Shown here piece by piece: positions 36,489 through 45,415 of a DNA stretch of 64,000 nucleotides (position 1 is the stretch's first letter; the number at the start of each line of letters is the position of its first letter). Location: the NCBI GenBank assembly GCA_947477655.1, contig CANJTS010000001.1, positions 434,001 through 498,000 of the forward strand, given 5' to 3'. The translations under genes were made by a program, and so were the position numbers. The notes beneath the pieces are model-generated. The model saw only the letters and a program-made list of their open reading frames with translations, ran no database searches and was not told the origin of the DNA. The stretch comes from CAILUG01 sp903844415 (GTDB taxonomy: Bacteria; Pseudomonadota; Gammaproteobacteria; Pseudomonadales; Pseudohongiellaceae).

Positions 36489-38162
36489 ATGTTGTCTGTG
36501 TCTTCAACTGCACAAATAATTACGCGCCCAGGCTGTAAAGTCAGATGGCTTCTGTTTTGTTTTTTAATTCCCCAGTTCGCACTCCCACAAGCCCTCGTTA
36601 AGCCCACCACTGAGCCACAAATTTCAGAAGCACCACTAAAAGAAGATTTTAGTCGTCTGATTTTTGAAGCCACTGCCGCTCCTCAACTGCCCTTGATTGA
36701 AGCTACGGTTGGTTCGGCCCAAGGCGCTATAGCAGGCGCTCAAAATTCAGGAGCCCAAGTTGCAACAACATCAATTACAACCAACTTGTTATTGAAAGAG
36801 CCAGGCTTACCACTGCAAACTGAAATAGTTCGTTACCAGTCTGCCCTCGATACGGCCATAGAAACTCAAGATCAGTATTCCCAGCAGTTGCGTGAACTTT
36901 ATGAATCTTTAGGGGTATTGCTGCAACAAAATGGAGAACATGAGAAAGCAATCACCTTATTTGAAAAAACCATGCATATTGACCGTGTTAATGCAGGTTT
37001 GTTTACCCTTCTGCAACTGCCGATAGTTGCCAGAATAATTACCAGCCACAGTGCGCTGGGGAACATCGATGAGGTTGCTGACTTCCAGGAATATCGCTAT
37101 TACGTTCAACAGAAGTTCTATGCGCCAACTTCTCCTGAATATCTTGCTGCTAAGGAAAACTGGGCTGACTGGAATGTAGAGTCCTACCTCAAAGAAACTG
37201 TGGAATTCAAAAACAATCCAGGTTCTGGTTTTAGTTTTGGTTCGGCGCAACAAAAAAGTATGGATTACATTCCAATTCAAAATCCAAAAAATGGCACATT
37301 TCAATACGTCCCTCGCAACCAACTGCACAATTTGCTCAATCCAAATCCTTTTTCAACCAGAGCGAACTCAACCAATCTTTATGAGCAAAGCTCACTTTAT
37401 GCAATTTCACCCGAACTTATGATTGATGATCGGCTACGCAAAGCTCGGACTCTTTATGAAGATATTTTGGAAAATCAAACTGTCGAAAGTGAAATCGAAA
37501 ATGGCGCAACTATTAAGCATAAACTGGCCAATATTTCTTATGCCGTAAAAAACCAAATGGATGCAATAGAGTCACAAGCCAAAGAGAGTTCGCTAGGATT
37601 TACAACTTTAATGAATCAATCAACACCCAATATTGCTGTCACCCGAGGCTATTCTAAAACCACCGAAGATCTTGAGGGTATTGCGCTGGGACTGGAAAAA
37701 AATCCAAGTATAAATCCAGAGGAAGTTGCAATAGCCTACATAAACCTGGGCGACTGGCATGTAAGTTTTGAGCGACCACAACGCAGTAGTGCTGCTTACA
37801 AAAAAGCCTGGCAGATCTTGAAAAATGCAGATTTGGATAATGACGCGATTGCCCGTATTTTTTCTCCACAACCGCTGATTGCGGTTCCAGCTTATGCTCT
37901 GCATGAATACAGCAGGGCACTTTTTGGTTACACAGCAAATGATAAGCTCGAATACCGTGGCTACTTCGACACCAGCGTGACACTAGATCAATTTGGAAAA
38001 TTATCAAATATTCAAATAGAGCCTGCCTCGCCTGATACTCCGCCACGACTGCGAGACAACTTACTGGATTATTTACGATCACAAAAAATGCGCCCAGCTA
38101 TTGTTGATGGCGAACCCATTAAAATAACAGACTTGAAAATCCGATATTATTATTCCTATTAG
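36489..38162 (+). CDS. Exported TPR protein with TonB-C-like tail, copy 1
   Basis: 557 residues. A hydrophobic segment at about residues 19-34 (RWLLFCFLIPQFALPQAL) serves as signal peptide. Residues about 110-190 form tetratricopeptide-like helices (LRELYESLGVLLQQNGEHEKAITLFEKTMHIDRVN), with another such region near 420-455. The last 75 residues (YRGYFDTSVTLDQFGKLSNIQIEPA ... LRSQKMRPAIVDGEPI) have the strand-helix-strand pattern of TonB C-terminal domains. There is no proline-rich TonB stalk. Paralogous to the next gene, 16 bases away. Function unknown. Confidence 0.72.
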   Translation: MLSVSSTAQIITRPGCKVRWLLFCFLIPQFALPQALVKPTTEPQISEAPLKEDFSRLIFEATAAPQLPLIEATVGSAQGAIAGAQNSGAQVATTSITTNLLLKEPGLPLQTEIVRYQSALDTAIETQDQYSQQLRELYESLGVLLQQNGEHEKAITLFEKTMHIDRVNAGLFTLLQLPIVARIITSHSALGNIDEVADFQEYRYYVQQKFYAPTSPEYLAAKENWADWNVESYLKETVEFKNNPGSGFSFGSAQQKSMDYIPIQNPKNGTFQYVPRNQLHNLLNPNPFSTRANSTNLYEQSSLYAISPELMIDDRLRKARTLYEDILENQTVESEIENGATIKHKLANISYAVKNQMDAIESQAKESSLGFTTLMNQSTPNIAVTRGYSKTTEDLEGIALGLEKNPSINPEEVAIAYINLGDWHVSFERPQRSSAAYKKAWQILKNADLDNDAIARIFSPQPLIAVPAYALHEYSRALFGYTANDKLEYRGYFDTSVTLDQFGKLSNIQIEPASPDTPPRLRDNLLDYLRSQKMRPAIVDGEPIKITDLKIRYYYSY

Positions 38163-38178
38163 ACGAACCTGGATCACC

Positions 38179-39762
38179 ATGCGCAGACATGCTCCAAGCC
38201 AAGCCGGTCGAAGTACCTGCAGTCTTTTACGTCGATTCCTTACGACTCCGACTATAGCTAGAGAGCTAGCGGTCAGCTGTTTCTCTTTTTTTTGTGTCTT
38301 TTTTATCCCTACGAGCTTTGCGCAAGTTGATACGTCTCTACAAAACCTCATTTTTGAGCCTGTGTTAATTTCAGTTGAACCATTAAGCTCAGAACCAGAT
38401 GATCAGCCTACTACTAACCCTAAAGTTACGGAAATTACTACTCTGCCAAAAGGAGATGGTGTTGAAGTAGATGAATTGCTTGCATCACAAAATAGAAAAG
38501 CTTTAGCAGGCAGCGCAGAATCACTACAGACGGACATTGTTAATTTTGAAAAAGCTATAGCAACATTGGAGCTGGATGGCGGTCCATTTAACGTTATGCT
38601 CAGCGAAGTACTATTGGGGCTTGCCAGCGCTTATCAGCAGGCCGGTAGTTATGACCAAGCGCAATTAATCTTGGATCGTGCTGCCTACATAAATCGCGTT
38701 AATTATGGTTTGTATAACACAGCTCAGATTCCATTTTTAAAACGAAGTATCGAAAACCATTTGTTGATGGGCGATATTCTGGCCGCTGACCAGCAGCATG
38801 AATATCTTTTTTACATCCAGAACAAACTTTACGAAGATAGCAGTGTAGAGATTTTGCCCGCTCTAAATTACTACGCTCAATGGAATTTATTTGCCGCTAC
38901 TTCAGAGCTTATATCCGCACCAACAACGCCTACCGAAACACCGACCACAAGTAGAACGGGTACTGGTCCAGAAATAGTAAGCATAGAAGCTGCACCTGTC
39001 GACATGCAAAGTTTCCATTTTAATCATTTGTTAACCGCTCAAAATATTTATAACGATATTCGTGATCTTATTGCCGAAAACTTTGGCGAAGTCGATGTTC
39101 GAATGTTTGAAGTCCAAAATAATCTTATGAAAATATATGCACTATTTGCTAATAGTTTTAATTCATATATCACTAACTTTGACGTGGCCAGCAGTTCAGG
39201 ATTTGGCTCTAACACGGCTTTAGAATCTACATTGGTACGCCGTAGAGACCAAAGTTACCGAGATGGAATTACAATTCTGGAAAACAGAATACAACAACTG
39301 CAGTCGAGCGATGACCCAATTGCCTTGGCCCAACCGAAAATTGAACTTGCAGATTGGCAGTTGTATTTCACTAAACGTATGGCAGCAATTGATCTATATG
39401 AAGAAGCACATCAAGAACTAATTAACAGTGGCATTGAGCCCAGTATTATTGATTCTTTGTTCAGCCCAGATCTTCCGAAAAGACTACCAATTTCTGACGA
39501 CCTCCGTTATACCCGAGAAAGTTTAAATATCTCAGCCGAGTTACCGCTCAATTACAAAGGCTTTATCGATCTAGAATTTAACATTAATCGTTTTGGAGAA
39601 ACTAATTCTGTAACCTTACTGGGTGCAAACCCCACCCCTGCTGAGGAAATTCAATCCCGCCTTCTTAATCATATCGAGAGCTCGTTATTTCGCCCACGCC
39701 TTACTGCCGGCAAGGTTCGTACAAGTGATAAAATCTTGGCGCGTTTCTACTATACTTACTGA
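38179..39762 (+). CDS. Exported TPR protein with TonB-C-like tail, copy 2
   Basis: 527 residues, same architecture as the preceding gene: signal segment (SCFSFFCVFFIPTSFAQ at about 33-49), a TPR pair (LLGLASAYQQAGSYDQAQLILDRAAYINRVNYGLYN) that aligns with the copy 1 helices, then a long helical region, and a TonB-C-like tail (YKGFIDLEFNINRFGETNSVTLLGANPTP). Between the halves is a Thr/Pro-rich insert (TTPTETPTTSRTGTGPE). Tandem duplication followed by strong divergence is likely. A bidirectional terminator lies 178 bases downstream. Confidence 0.72.
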   Translation: MRRHAPSQAGRSTCSLLRRFLTTPTIARELAVSCFSFFCVFFIPTSFAQVDTSLQNLIFEPVLISVEPLSSEPDDQPTTNPKVTEITTLPKGDGVEVDELLASQNRKALAGSAESLQTDIVNFEKAIATLELDGGPFNVMLSEVLLGLASAYQQAGSYDQAQLILDRAAYINRVNYGLYNTAQIPFLKRSIENHLLMGDILAADQQHEYLFYIQNKLYEDSSVEILPALNYYAQWNLFAATSELISAPTTPTETPTTSRTGTGPEIVSIEAAPVDMQSFHFNHLLTAQNIYNDIRDLIAENFGEVDVRMFEVQNNLMKIYALFANSFNSYITNFDVASSSGFGSNTALESTLVRRRDQSYRDGITILENRIQQLQSSDDPIALAQPKIELADWQLYFTKRMAAIDLYEEAHQELINSGIEPSIIDSLFSPDLPKRLPISDDLRYTRESLNISAELPLNYKGFIDLEFNINRFGETNSVTLLGANPTPAEEIQSRLLNHIESSLFRPRLTAGKVRTSDKILARFYYTY

Positions 39763-39940
39763 TCTTTTTTAGTTTTCTGTCCGCAGCTTCTGATCTGCAT
39801 CGACGCGAGTTCAGTTATGAATTGTGCTCGCAGTTAGCTTACCTTACATTTTAGTTTCTACTCGTTAAGTATCGTTCTTTGTTATTGCGACATCACATTT
39901 ATTTATTATTACTCTTTAAAAAAAATTATTTTCTCAAAAA

Positions 39941-39964
39941 AAAAGGCCAGAATTCTGGCCTTTT
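39941..39964. terminator. Bidirectional rho-independent terminator
   Basis: A perfect 24-base palindrome, AAAAGGCCAGAA joined to TTCTGGCCTTTT, preceded by a run of A and followed by TTTT. It lies between the convergent TPR copy 2 and molybdoenzyme genes and would stop transcription from both sides. The rest of the 242-base gap shows nothing recognisable. Confidence 0.9.
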
Positions 39965-40004
39965 CTTTAACTACTTTTTTCTGTTACATTTTTTATAGAT
40001 ACTT

Positions 40005-42362
40005 CTAGACCAGTCTATAACCGGACTCTGAGAGTGGCATTTTGCGAATACGCTCTCCGGTTGCATTGAAGATCGCATTGCTGACCGCCGCCAACAACGG
40101 CGGCATGGAAGGTTCGCCACCACCTGAAGGAGCAAACTCTTCCGGCTGCAAGAATAAAGTATCCAGCTCTGGGGTTTGCGGCATTCTGAGTAAGGGATAC
40201 TGATGGAAGTTCTGCTGTTGTATCACGCCATTGTTAAAGGTGATCTTGGCATTGAACAACTGGCTCAAGCCGTCGACGATCCCGCCTTCAAGCTGATTTT
40301 CGGCACCGTTTAGGTTGTGGATAAAACCGAAGTCGGCCACTGCCCACACCTTGTGTACTCTGACTTCCTTGCTCGCACTGACTTCGACATCAGCAATCTG
40401 CGCAACATAGCCGGAGTGGCAAAAATAGTATGACAGCCCTAGCGCACGGCCTGCAGGCATTTCTTTGCCCCAGCCGGCACGTTCTGCAACCGCCTTGATG
40501 ACGCTCGCAGCGCGGCCTCTGTGCATTCCTCGTGGGTCCTCGGATGGAAGTTCATCACCCAGCGTGTCTAGCAAGAACTGCACGTGATCTTTACCCGAAG
40601 CTACAGCCAGTTCGTGCAAGAAGCTCTGGAAGGTGAAAGCGATCGCGTTGGAAGAAGGCGCGCGCATTGGACCAGTCGAAATGCCATTCTGGAACAGAGT
40701 CTGCGTTAGTTTCAGATTGGGCACTATGTCCATCGGGAAAACGCTTGCGGAGAGATCTGCAGAGGTCATCGGACCAGTGCCGTTGCCGGTCATGCTGATG
40801 AAGTGATCCTGGAAAGCAATCAAGTTGCCACTGGCATCAAGGCCTGCTTTGTATGAGTGGAAGCCACCAGGACGGTAGAAGTCATGCATCATGTCGTCTT
40901 CGCGAGTCCACTGCAGTTTAACTGGGCGGCCTTCCATGCGACGTGCGATTGCAGTGGCTTCAAACACGTAGTCGTTAGCCAGTTTACGGCCGAAGCCGCC
41001 ACCGATACGAGTCATGTGCAGCGTCGAATTCACCTCCTCAACGCCTGCCACAACCGCAGCACCAGTTTCACCACCTTGCGGAATTTGTGCTGGTGCCCAG
41101 ATTTCTATCTTGCCGTCCTTGAACAAGGCGGTAGCCGTTTCCGGCTCTAGCTGCGCGTGTGTTACGTAGGGATATTCGTAAAATGCGGAGATCACTTTCG
41201 CGGCACTCGCAAGAGCAGCTGGAGCATCGCCGCGATCGGCGGGTGCGCGATTCGGGCCGTTCGGGCCAGGAGGACCGACGTTAACCATCAGTGGTTCGCC
41301 ATCCTGATCAGCGAGCGCAGTGGCACGCGCTACAAGCTCGTCCCAGGTTGCGCTTTCGGCAGTGGAAGTGTCCCACTGAACTGCAAGTTCGCGCTTGGCT
41401 TTAATCGCTGCCCAGGTGTTGCTGGCCACAATTGCCACACCACCAAAGTGAGCGCCATTGTTGGCGCTGAAGAAGCGCGCATCCAAGAAAGGCTCAATGA
41501 TAAAAGCATCAATCACGCCTGGCAGGGATTTGATGTGCGCCTCGTTGAAGGAAACTGCTTTGCCGGCGACCTGCGGGCACTTGGTAAACGTGGCGTAGGT
41601 CATCTCGGGCAGAACCTTGTCGGCACCGAACAACGGCAAACCAGTAACGATGGCCACATTGTCCACGCCAGTGAAACGGCGACCGAGTAGCTTGAACTGG
41701 CTCTTGTCTTTGAGGATTAGCGTGGCAACATCGGGTACTGGCATAGTAGCAGCAAGTTCGGCGAATTCGCCGTAGCTCCACTCGCGAGTCGAAGCGGCAT
41801 GTATTACCTTGGTGTCAGCCGTTGTTAGTTCGGCAACCGGAAGTTTCAGTTGCTTAGCAGCGGCGGCAAGAACCATCGCACGCGCAGTCGCGCCAGCTTG
41901 GCGCATGCCCATCCAGTTTTGCAGGGTGGAAAGTGAACCTGCGGCAAGTTGCGCGCCGTATTTGGTTGCGTCGACATCAGCCTGCACAACATCTACGTCC
42001 TGCCAGGCGCAATCCAGTTCTTCTGCAATTATCAGCGGTAGTCCGGTTTTGATTCCTTGGCCACACTCGGGGTTCTTGGCGAAGATGATGATGCGACCAT
42101 CGGGTTTGATCTGTACGTAAGGGGAGAGTGTCGCAACATCAGCAGCGGCATCCTGCGCAAAGGCTCTTTGGCTACCCGCTGTGGCAAAGCCACCGAGCAC
42201 AAGACCACCACCGGCAAGACCACTCAACTGCAGAAAGCCACGACGGCTTACTTCTGGCTGTTTCATCTCGGGCAGGTCACTGGCATTGATCATTTCCTGA
42301 AAAAACTCAGGCAAGTCGGCGAGAGGCAGAGCTTGATGTTGTGTTTTGATTGGCTTGTTCAT
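40005..42362 (-). CDS. Molybdopterin-binding large subunit, isoquinoline 1-oxidoreductase beta type
   Basis: 785-residue subunit of the xanthine-oxidase family that hydroxylates an aldehyde or N-heterocycle. SRRGFLQLSGLAGGGLVLGG at residues 39-58 is a twin-arginine signal, so the enzyme is exported folded. TRIGGGFGRKLANDYV and PMRAPSSNAIAFTFQSFL are molybdopterin-site blocks, and GGGEPSMPPL near the C-terminus contains the catalytic Glu of the GGxGEP motif. It is preceded by its Fe-S subunit with a 4-base overlap. Substrate unknown. Confidence 0.92.
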   Translation of the reverse strand: MNKPIKTQHQALPLADLPEFFQEMINASDLPEMKQPEVSRRGFLQLSGLAGGGLVLGGFATAGSQRAFAQDAAADVATLSPYVQIKPDGRIIIFAKNPECGQGIKTGLPLIIAEELDCAWQDVDVVQADVDATKYGAQLAAGSLSTLQNWMGMRQAGATARAMVLAAAAKQLKLPVAELTTADTKVIHAASTREWSYGEFAELAATMPVPDVATLILKDKSQFKLLGRRFTGVDNVAIVTGLPLFGADKVLPEMTYATFTKCPQVAGKAVSFNEAHIKSLPGVIDAFIIEPFLDARFFSANNGAHFGGVAIVASNTWAAIKAKRELAVQWDTSTAESATWDELVARATALADQDGEPLMVNVGPPGPNGPNRAPADRGDAPAALASAAKVISAFYEYPYVTHAQLEPETATALFKDGKIEIWAPAQIPQGGETGAAVVAGVEEVNSTLHMTRIGGGFGRKLANDYVFEATAIARRMEGRPVKLQWTREDDMMHDFYRPGGFHSYKAGLDASGNLIAFQDHFISMTGNGTGPMTSADLSASVFPMDIVPNLKLTQTLFQNGISTGPMRAPSSNAIAFTFQSFLHELAVASGKDHVQFLLDTLGDELPSEDPRGMHRGRAASVIKAVAERAGWGKEMPAGRALGLSYYFCHSGYVAQIADVEVSASKEVRVHKVWAVADFGFIHNLNGAENQLEGGIVDGLSQLFNAKITFNNGVIQQQNFHQYPLLRMPQTPELDTLFLQPEEFAPSGGGEPSMPPLLAAVSNAIFNATGERIRKMPLSESGYRLV

Positions 42363-42865
42363 ACTTGCTCTCCCTGTTTGGCAGCATTGTAGAAGGCAGT
42401 GCCATTCATGCTTGAGGCAGCAGATTTAATGGCGCGTTTGATGCGGGTATAAGTTGCGCAGCGGCAAATATTGCCGGACATCGCTGCATCTATTTCGGCA
42501 TCGCTGGGGTTAGAATTATTCTTTAATAAAGCAGACGCGCTCATTATCTGGCCCGCCTGACAATATCCACACTGAGGCACATCATGCTCAATCCAAGCTT
42601 GTTGTACTGGGGTCAATGTACCATCTGCGGCGGCCATACCTTCAATAGTAGTAATTTGTTCGTTAGTAAGATTGCCAACCGGAATCTGACAAGAACGAAC
42701 GGGAGCGCCGTTCAGATGTACGGTACAGGCGCCACACTGGGCAATGCCGCAACCGTATTTAGTGCCGAGCAATCCGACTGTATCGCGTAACACCCACAAA
42801 AGAGGTGTCGAGGGATCTATTTCCCCTATATCCATCGTTTGACCGTTGATCTGTAAAGTTGCCAT
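42359..42865 (-). CDS. 2Fe-2S subunit, isoquinoline 1-oxidoreductase alpha type
   Basis: 168-residue electron-transfer subunit with two [2Fe-2S] clusters. The N-terminal plant-type cluster is YGCGIAQCGACTVHLNG with a later Cys (VRSC), and the helical cluster is CGYCQAGQIMSASALL plus GNICRCATYTRIKRAI. No FAD-binding subunit is adjacent, matching the IorAB type that passes electrons to a cytochrome or quinone. It is likely carried across the membrane with the Tat-tagged partner. First gene of the pair; divergent from the larA-like gene. Confidence 0.94.
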   Translation of the reverse strand: MATLQINGQTMDIGEIDPSTPLLWVLRDTVGLLGTKYGCGIAQCGACTVHLNGAPVRSCQIPVGNLTNEQITTIEGMAAADGTLTPVQQAWIEHDVPQCGYCQAGQIMSASALLKNNSNPSDAEIDAAMSGNICRCATYTRIKRAIKSAASSMNGTAFYNAAKQGEQV

Positions 42866-42949
42866 TACAACTCCCCCTGTTAATTTGCCGTTGATTATGT
42901 GAATAAAATTTTTGCGTGTTTGGTAGTGCTTCTTTTATTACTTTTATAG

Positions 42950-43008
42950 CATCTATAGATGTTGATTTGATAGCAGTTTACTTGTGAAAAAAGTACTTAA
43001 AAGTAAAC
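42950..43008. promoter_or_regulatory. Inverted repeats in divergent promoter region
   Basis: CATCTATAGATG (42950-42961) is a perfect 12-bp palindrome. GTTTACTT (42976-42983) and AAGTAAAC (43001-43008) form an 8-bp inverted repeat 17 bases apart. Both lie in the 278-base gap between the divergent iorAB-like and larA-like genes and are candidate operator sites. No cognate regulator is encoded nearby. Confidence 0.4.
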
Positions 43009-43143
43009 CACTTACCGAACGGAATCAAGCCCTAACTTGAGGATGCCGGAGTAGAGTCAATCAGGCAAAGGCGGTGGTAAGATGAACCCATAAGCGTCTC
43101 TGGCACTATCCTTTCCCTTTAATTTTCGGCAAACCAGCACCCC

Positions 43144-44421
43144 ATGTTGATAGACCTACCCTACGGCGATAGCCAGCTTTCCCTCGCAATTGAGCACCCC
43201 CTGGTCGATGTAATTCGACCGCGTAAGGTCAAAGGCTTAGCCGATGAACCCAGTGCTTTTAGAGCCGCCGTACGTACCCCCCTGGGGTGTGTCGCTGTGG
43301 CCAGCCAAATCACCAGCACAGACAAAGTGGCTGTGGTTATCCCTGACATCACCCGCGCCCTTCCTTCCGAACGCCTGCTCACCTGGTTGTTTGCCGAACT
43401 ATCCCATGTCCCAACTGGCAATTTCACCATCATTATTGGCACGGGCACACATCGCCCGAACACCACGGAGGAGATTATTCGCATGGTGGGAGCAGACATC
43501 GCTGCGCATTACCGTGTTATCAACCACAATGCTTTCGATCCCGAAACTTTACTCAAGGTGGGTACCCGCGAAGGCGGGCATCCGATCTTGATGAACCGCA
43601 CCTATGTGGAGGCCGACAAACACATCATCATGGGGTTTATCGAACCCCACTTTATGGCAGGTTTTTCGGGTGGTTATAAAGCCATCTTTCCCGGCATAAC
43701 CGATTTTGCATCCATCATGTACTACCATCGCGCCGCCGTGATTGGTGATCCGCGCAGCACCTGGGGCAATCTGGATCGCAACCCAACGCAGGAACAGATA
43801 CGCCGCAATGGAGCGCAGGCTGGCGTGGATTTTTGCATCAATGTGACACTCAATTCTGAAGGTCAGATCACTGCTTTTTTCTGTGGTGATGTTGTTACCG
43901 CCCACGACCAAGGCTGTGCTTTTGCCAAAGCCACCGCGATGGTCAAATGTGAACAGCCTTATCCAATAGTAATCACCAGTAACAGTGGCTATCCACTGGA
44001 TCAAAATTTGTATCAGGCGGTAAAAGGGATGTCGGCCGCTGCGCAAATTGTGGAAGATGGTGGCCTGATAATTGTTGTGGCGCGTTGTAATGATGGATTT
44101 CCAACACATGGAAATTTTCAGCGTTTTTTATTCGAGTACGACGGTCCGCAAGCTTTTCTCGATGCGCTCTTCAGTCCCGGTTTTGCCCAGCAGGACCAAT
44201 GGCAGAACCAACTATTGGCACTTATTCAGCTGAAGGCCAACATCGCTGTCTACAGCGAACTAGACCCTGCTCAATTGAGCAGAGCGTACCTACAGCCGAT
44301 TACCGATCTTAATGCCTTTGTCAGGGCAGCTGTCAGCAGTTTGCCTGCATCCGCTCGTGTTGCGGTATTGCCGGAAGGCCCTATGACCATCCCATGGCTT
44401 GAAACCGCTGTCGACAGTTGA
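43144..44421 (+). CDS. larA: LarA-family nickel-dependent racemase (DUF2088)
   Basis: 425-residue protein related to lactate racemase, which uses a nickel-pincer nucleotide cofactor bound to a lysine. IIGTGTHRPNT carries the His corresponding to LarA His108, and EPHFMAGFSGGYKAIFPGI holds the His174 and Lys184 equivalents; the usual Arg before that Lys is Tyr. The family includes racemases for several 2-hydroxyacids, so lactate is not certain. No larB, larC or larE cofactor genes are near. No clear ribosome-binding site before the ATG. Confidence 0.85.
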   Translation: MLIDLPYGDSQLSLAIEHPLVDVIRPRKVKGLADEPSAFRAAVRTPLGCVAVASQITSTDKVAVVIPDITRALPSERLLTWLFAELSHVPTGNFTIIIGTGTHRPNTTEEIIRMVGADIAAHYRVINHNAFDPETLLKVGTREGGHPILMNRTYVEADKHIIMGFIEPHFMAGFSGGYKAIFPGITDFASIMYYHRAAVIGDPRSTWGNLDRNPTQEQIRRNGAQAGVDFCINVTLNSEGQITAFFCGDVVTAHDQGCAFAKATAMVKCEQPYPIVITSNSGYPLDQNLYQAVKGMSAAAQIVEDGGLIIVVARCNDGFPTHGNFQRFLFEYDGPQAFLDALFSPGFAQQDQWQNQLLALIQLKANIAVYSELDPAQLSRAYLQPITDLNAFVRAAVSSLPASARVAVLPEGPMTIPWLETAVDS

Positions 44422-44567
44422 TAAACGACATATCGCAGCAGCGACAATTTTCACAATTGGGTTAGGTGCTTAACTTAAGCATCGTCATCGTGAAGCAAGC
44501 AGTGATTTAGAGAAAAGTGTAGCGCGTGTAACCGCTTTAGGCTGGATACCGGGCTTAGCCAATTGTG

Positions 44568-44598
44568 GGCAGACTCAATACAATCTATCGAGTCTGCC
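44568..44598. terminator. Stem-loop between convergent genes
   Basis: GGCAGACTC (44568-44576) and GAGTCTGCC (44590-44598) form a 9-bp stem with a 13-base loop between the convergent larA-like and PuuD-like genes. No T-run follows on either strand, so it could be a weak terminator or mRNA 3'-end stabiliser. Confidence 0.5.
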
Positions 44599-44628
44599 TC
44601 ATTAATCAGGTATCTATAGAAGAAAACC

Positions 44629-45273
44629 TTACAAGGTTTCCAGAATTCCAATAACTACTGCGGTCAATACCATACTGCTGCCAATTACACCTTTCACAGT
44701 GGTTATTGGCCCTTGTTTGCCGAACAGTGCATTGGCTTCAAGTGCAGCCACAATGAGCAGCACCAACCACCAGCCCATGGTAGGACTTGGGTAACCATAA
44801 GCGGCAGCACTGCCAATAAAATGCGGGCCCGCCAACATGCCAAAGGCCATCGGGCCAGAAAACAAGGCATTAGTGCGTGAAGCAAGCAGCGCCTTGGCGC
44901 CAGCGGCAGGGGCATCACCAGGGACGATTCCCAGTGCTATTTTTTGGTTGGGCCAGATCACGAGCCACACGTTGAGAAACATGACAGTAGCCAAAACAGA
45001 CGCGACCACAATATAACCATTTAGCTGGCCATTGGCATGAATGCGGCCGAACAAAATCAGACCAGTCAAGAAGGTGAACATGGCACCCCAACGGAACCAC
45101 CACAACGCACTTGGTGCTAGTTTGGCTTTGGCATCTTTCAGCCCTTCGGGAGACGCTGCCTTGAAATAACCACCTTGCACAAAATTGAAATAATAGAGCA
45201 TGCCAATCCAGGTAATACCAAACAGCAGATGCCCCCAACGTACCAACATCATGATCAAATTTTCTAGTGTCAT
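44629..45273 (-). CDS. PuuD-like (urate hydroxylase N-domain) membrane protein
   Basis: 214 residues from ATG 45273, which has GAGGG 9 bases upstream; 22 more codons upstream are open but unlikely. About six helices. MLVRWGHLLFGITWIGMLYYFNFVQGGYF and APSALWWFRWGAMFTFLTGL resemble the membrane domain of PuuD (Urate_ox_N), with conserved His and Trp residues. The C-terminal cytochrome c domain of full PuuD is absent, so this is a membrane-domain-only version. The true substrate is uncertain; a role with the nearby molybdoenzyme is speculative. Confidence 0.75.
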   Translation of the reverse strand: MTLENLIMMLVRWGHLLFGITWIGMLYYFNFVQGGYFKAASPEGLKDAKAKLAPSALWWFRWGAMFTFLTGLILFGRIHANGQLNGYIVVASVLATVMFLNVWLVIWPNQKIALGIVPGDAPAAGAKALLASRTNALFSGPMAFGMLAGPHFIGSAAAYGYPSPTMGWWLVLLIVAALEANALFGKQGPITTVKGVIGSSMVLTAVVIGILETL

Positions 45274-45415
45274 TATTTTGCCCTCGTAGAGTGATTGGGA
45301 TTTAAAAAATTTACTGCGAAAGAATACCACATACCGCAAGTGTTCTACCGCGGTGTATTAGCCCGCTGGCTATGAAAAAACTTATGGCCAATTTTCATTA
45401 GGGTTTTTTCTGGTA

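Noticed and set aside
41157..41690. Plus-strand open frame of 177 codons
   Set aside because: Antisense to the molybdopterin subunit; no start signal or motif.
43549..44109. Minus-strand open frame of 186 codons
   Set aside because: Antisense to the LarA-type gene, which has clear family motifs.
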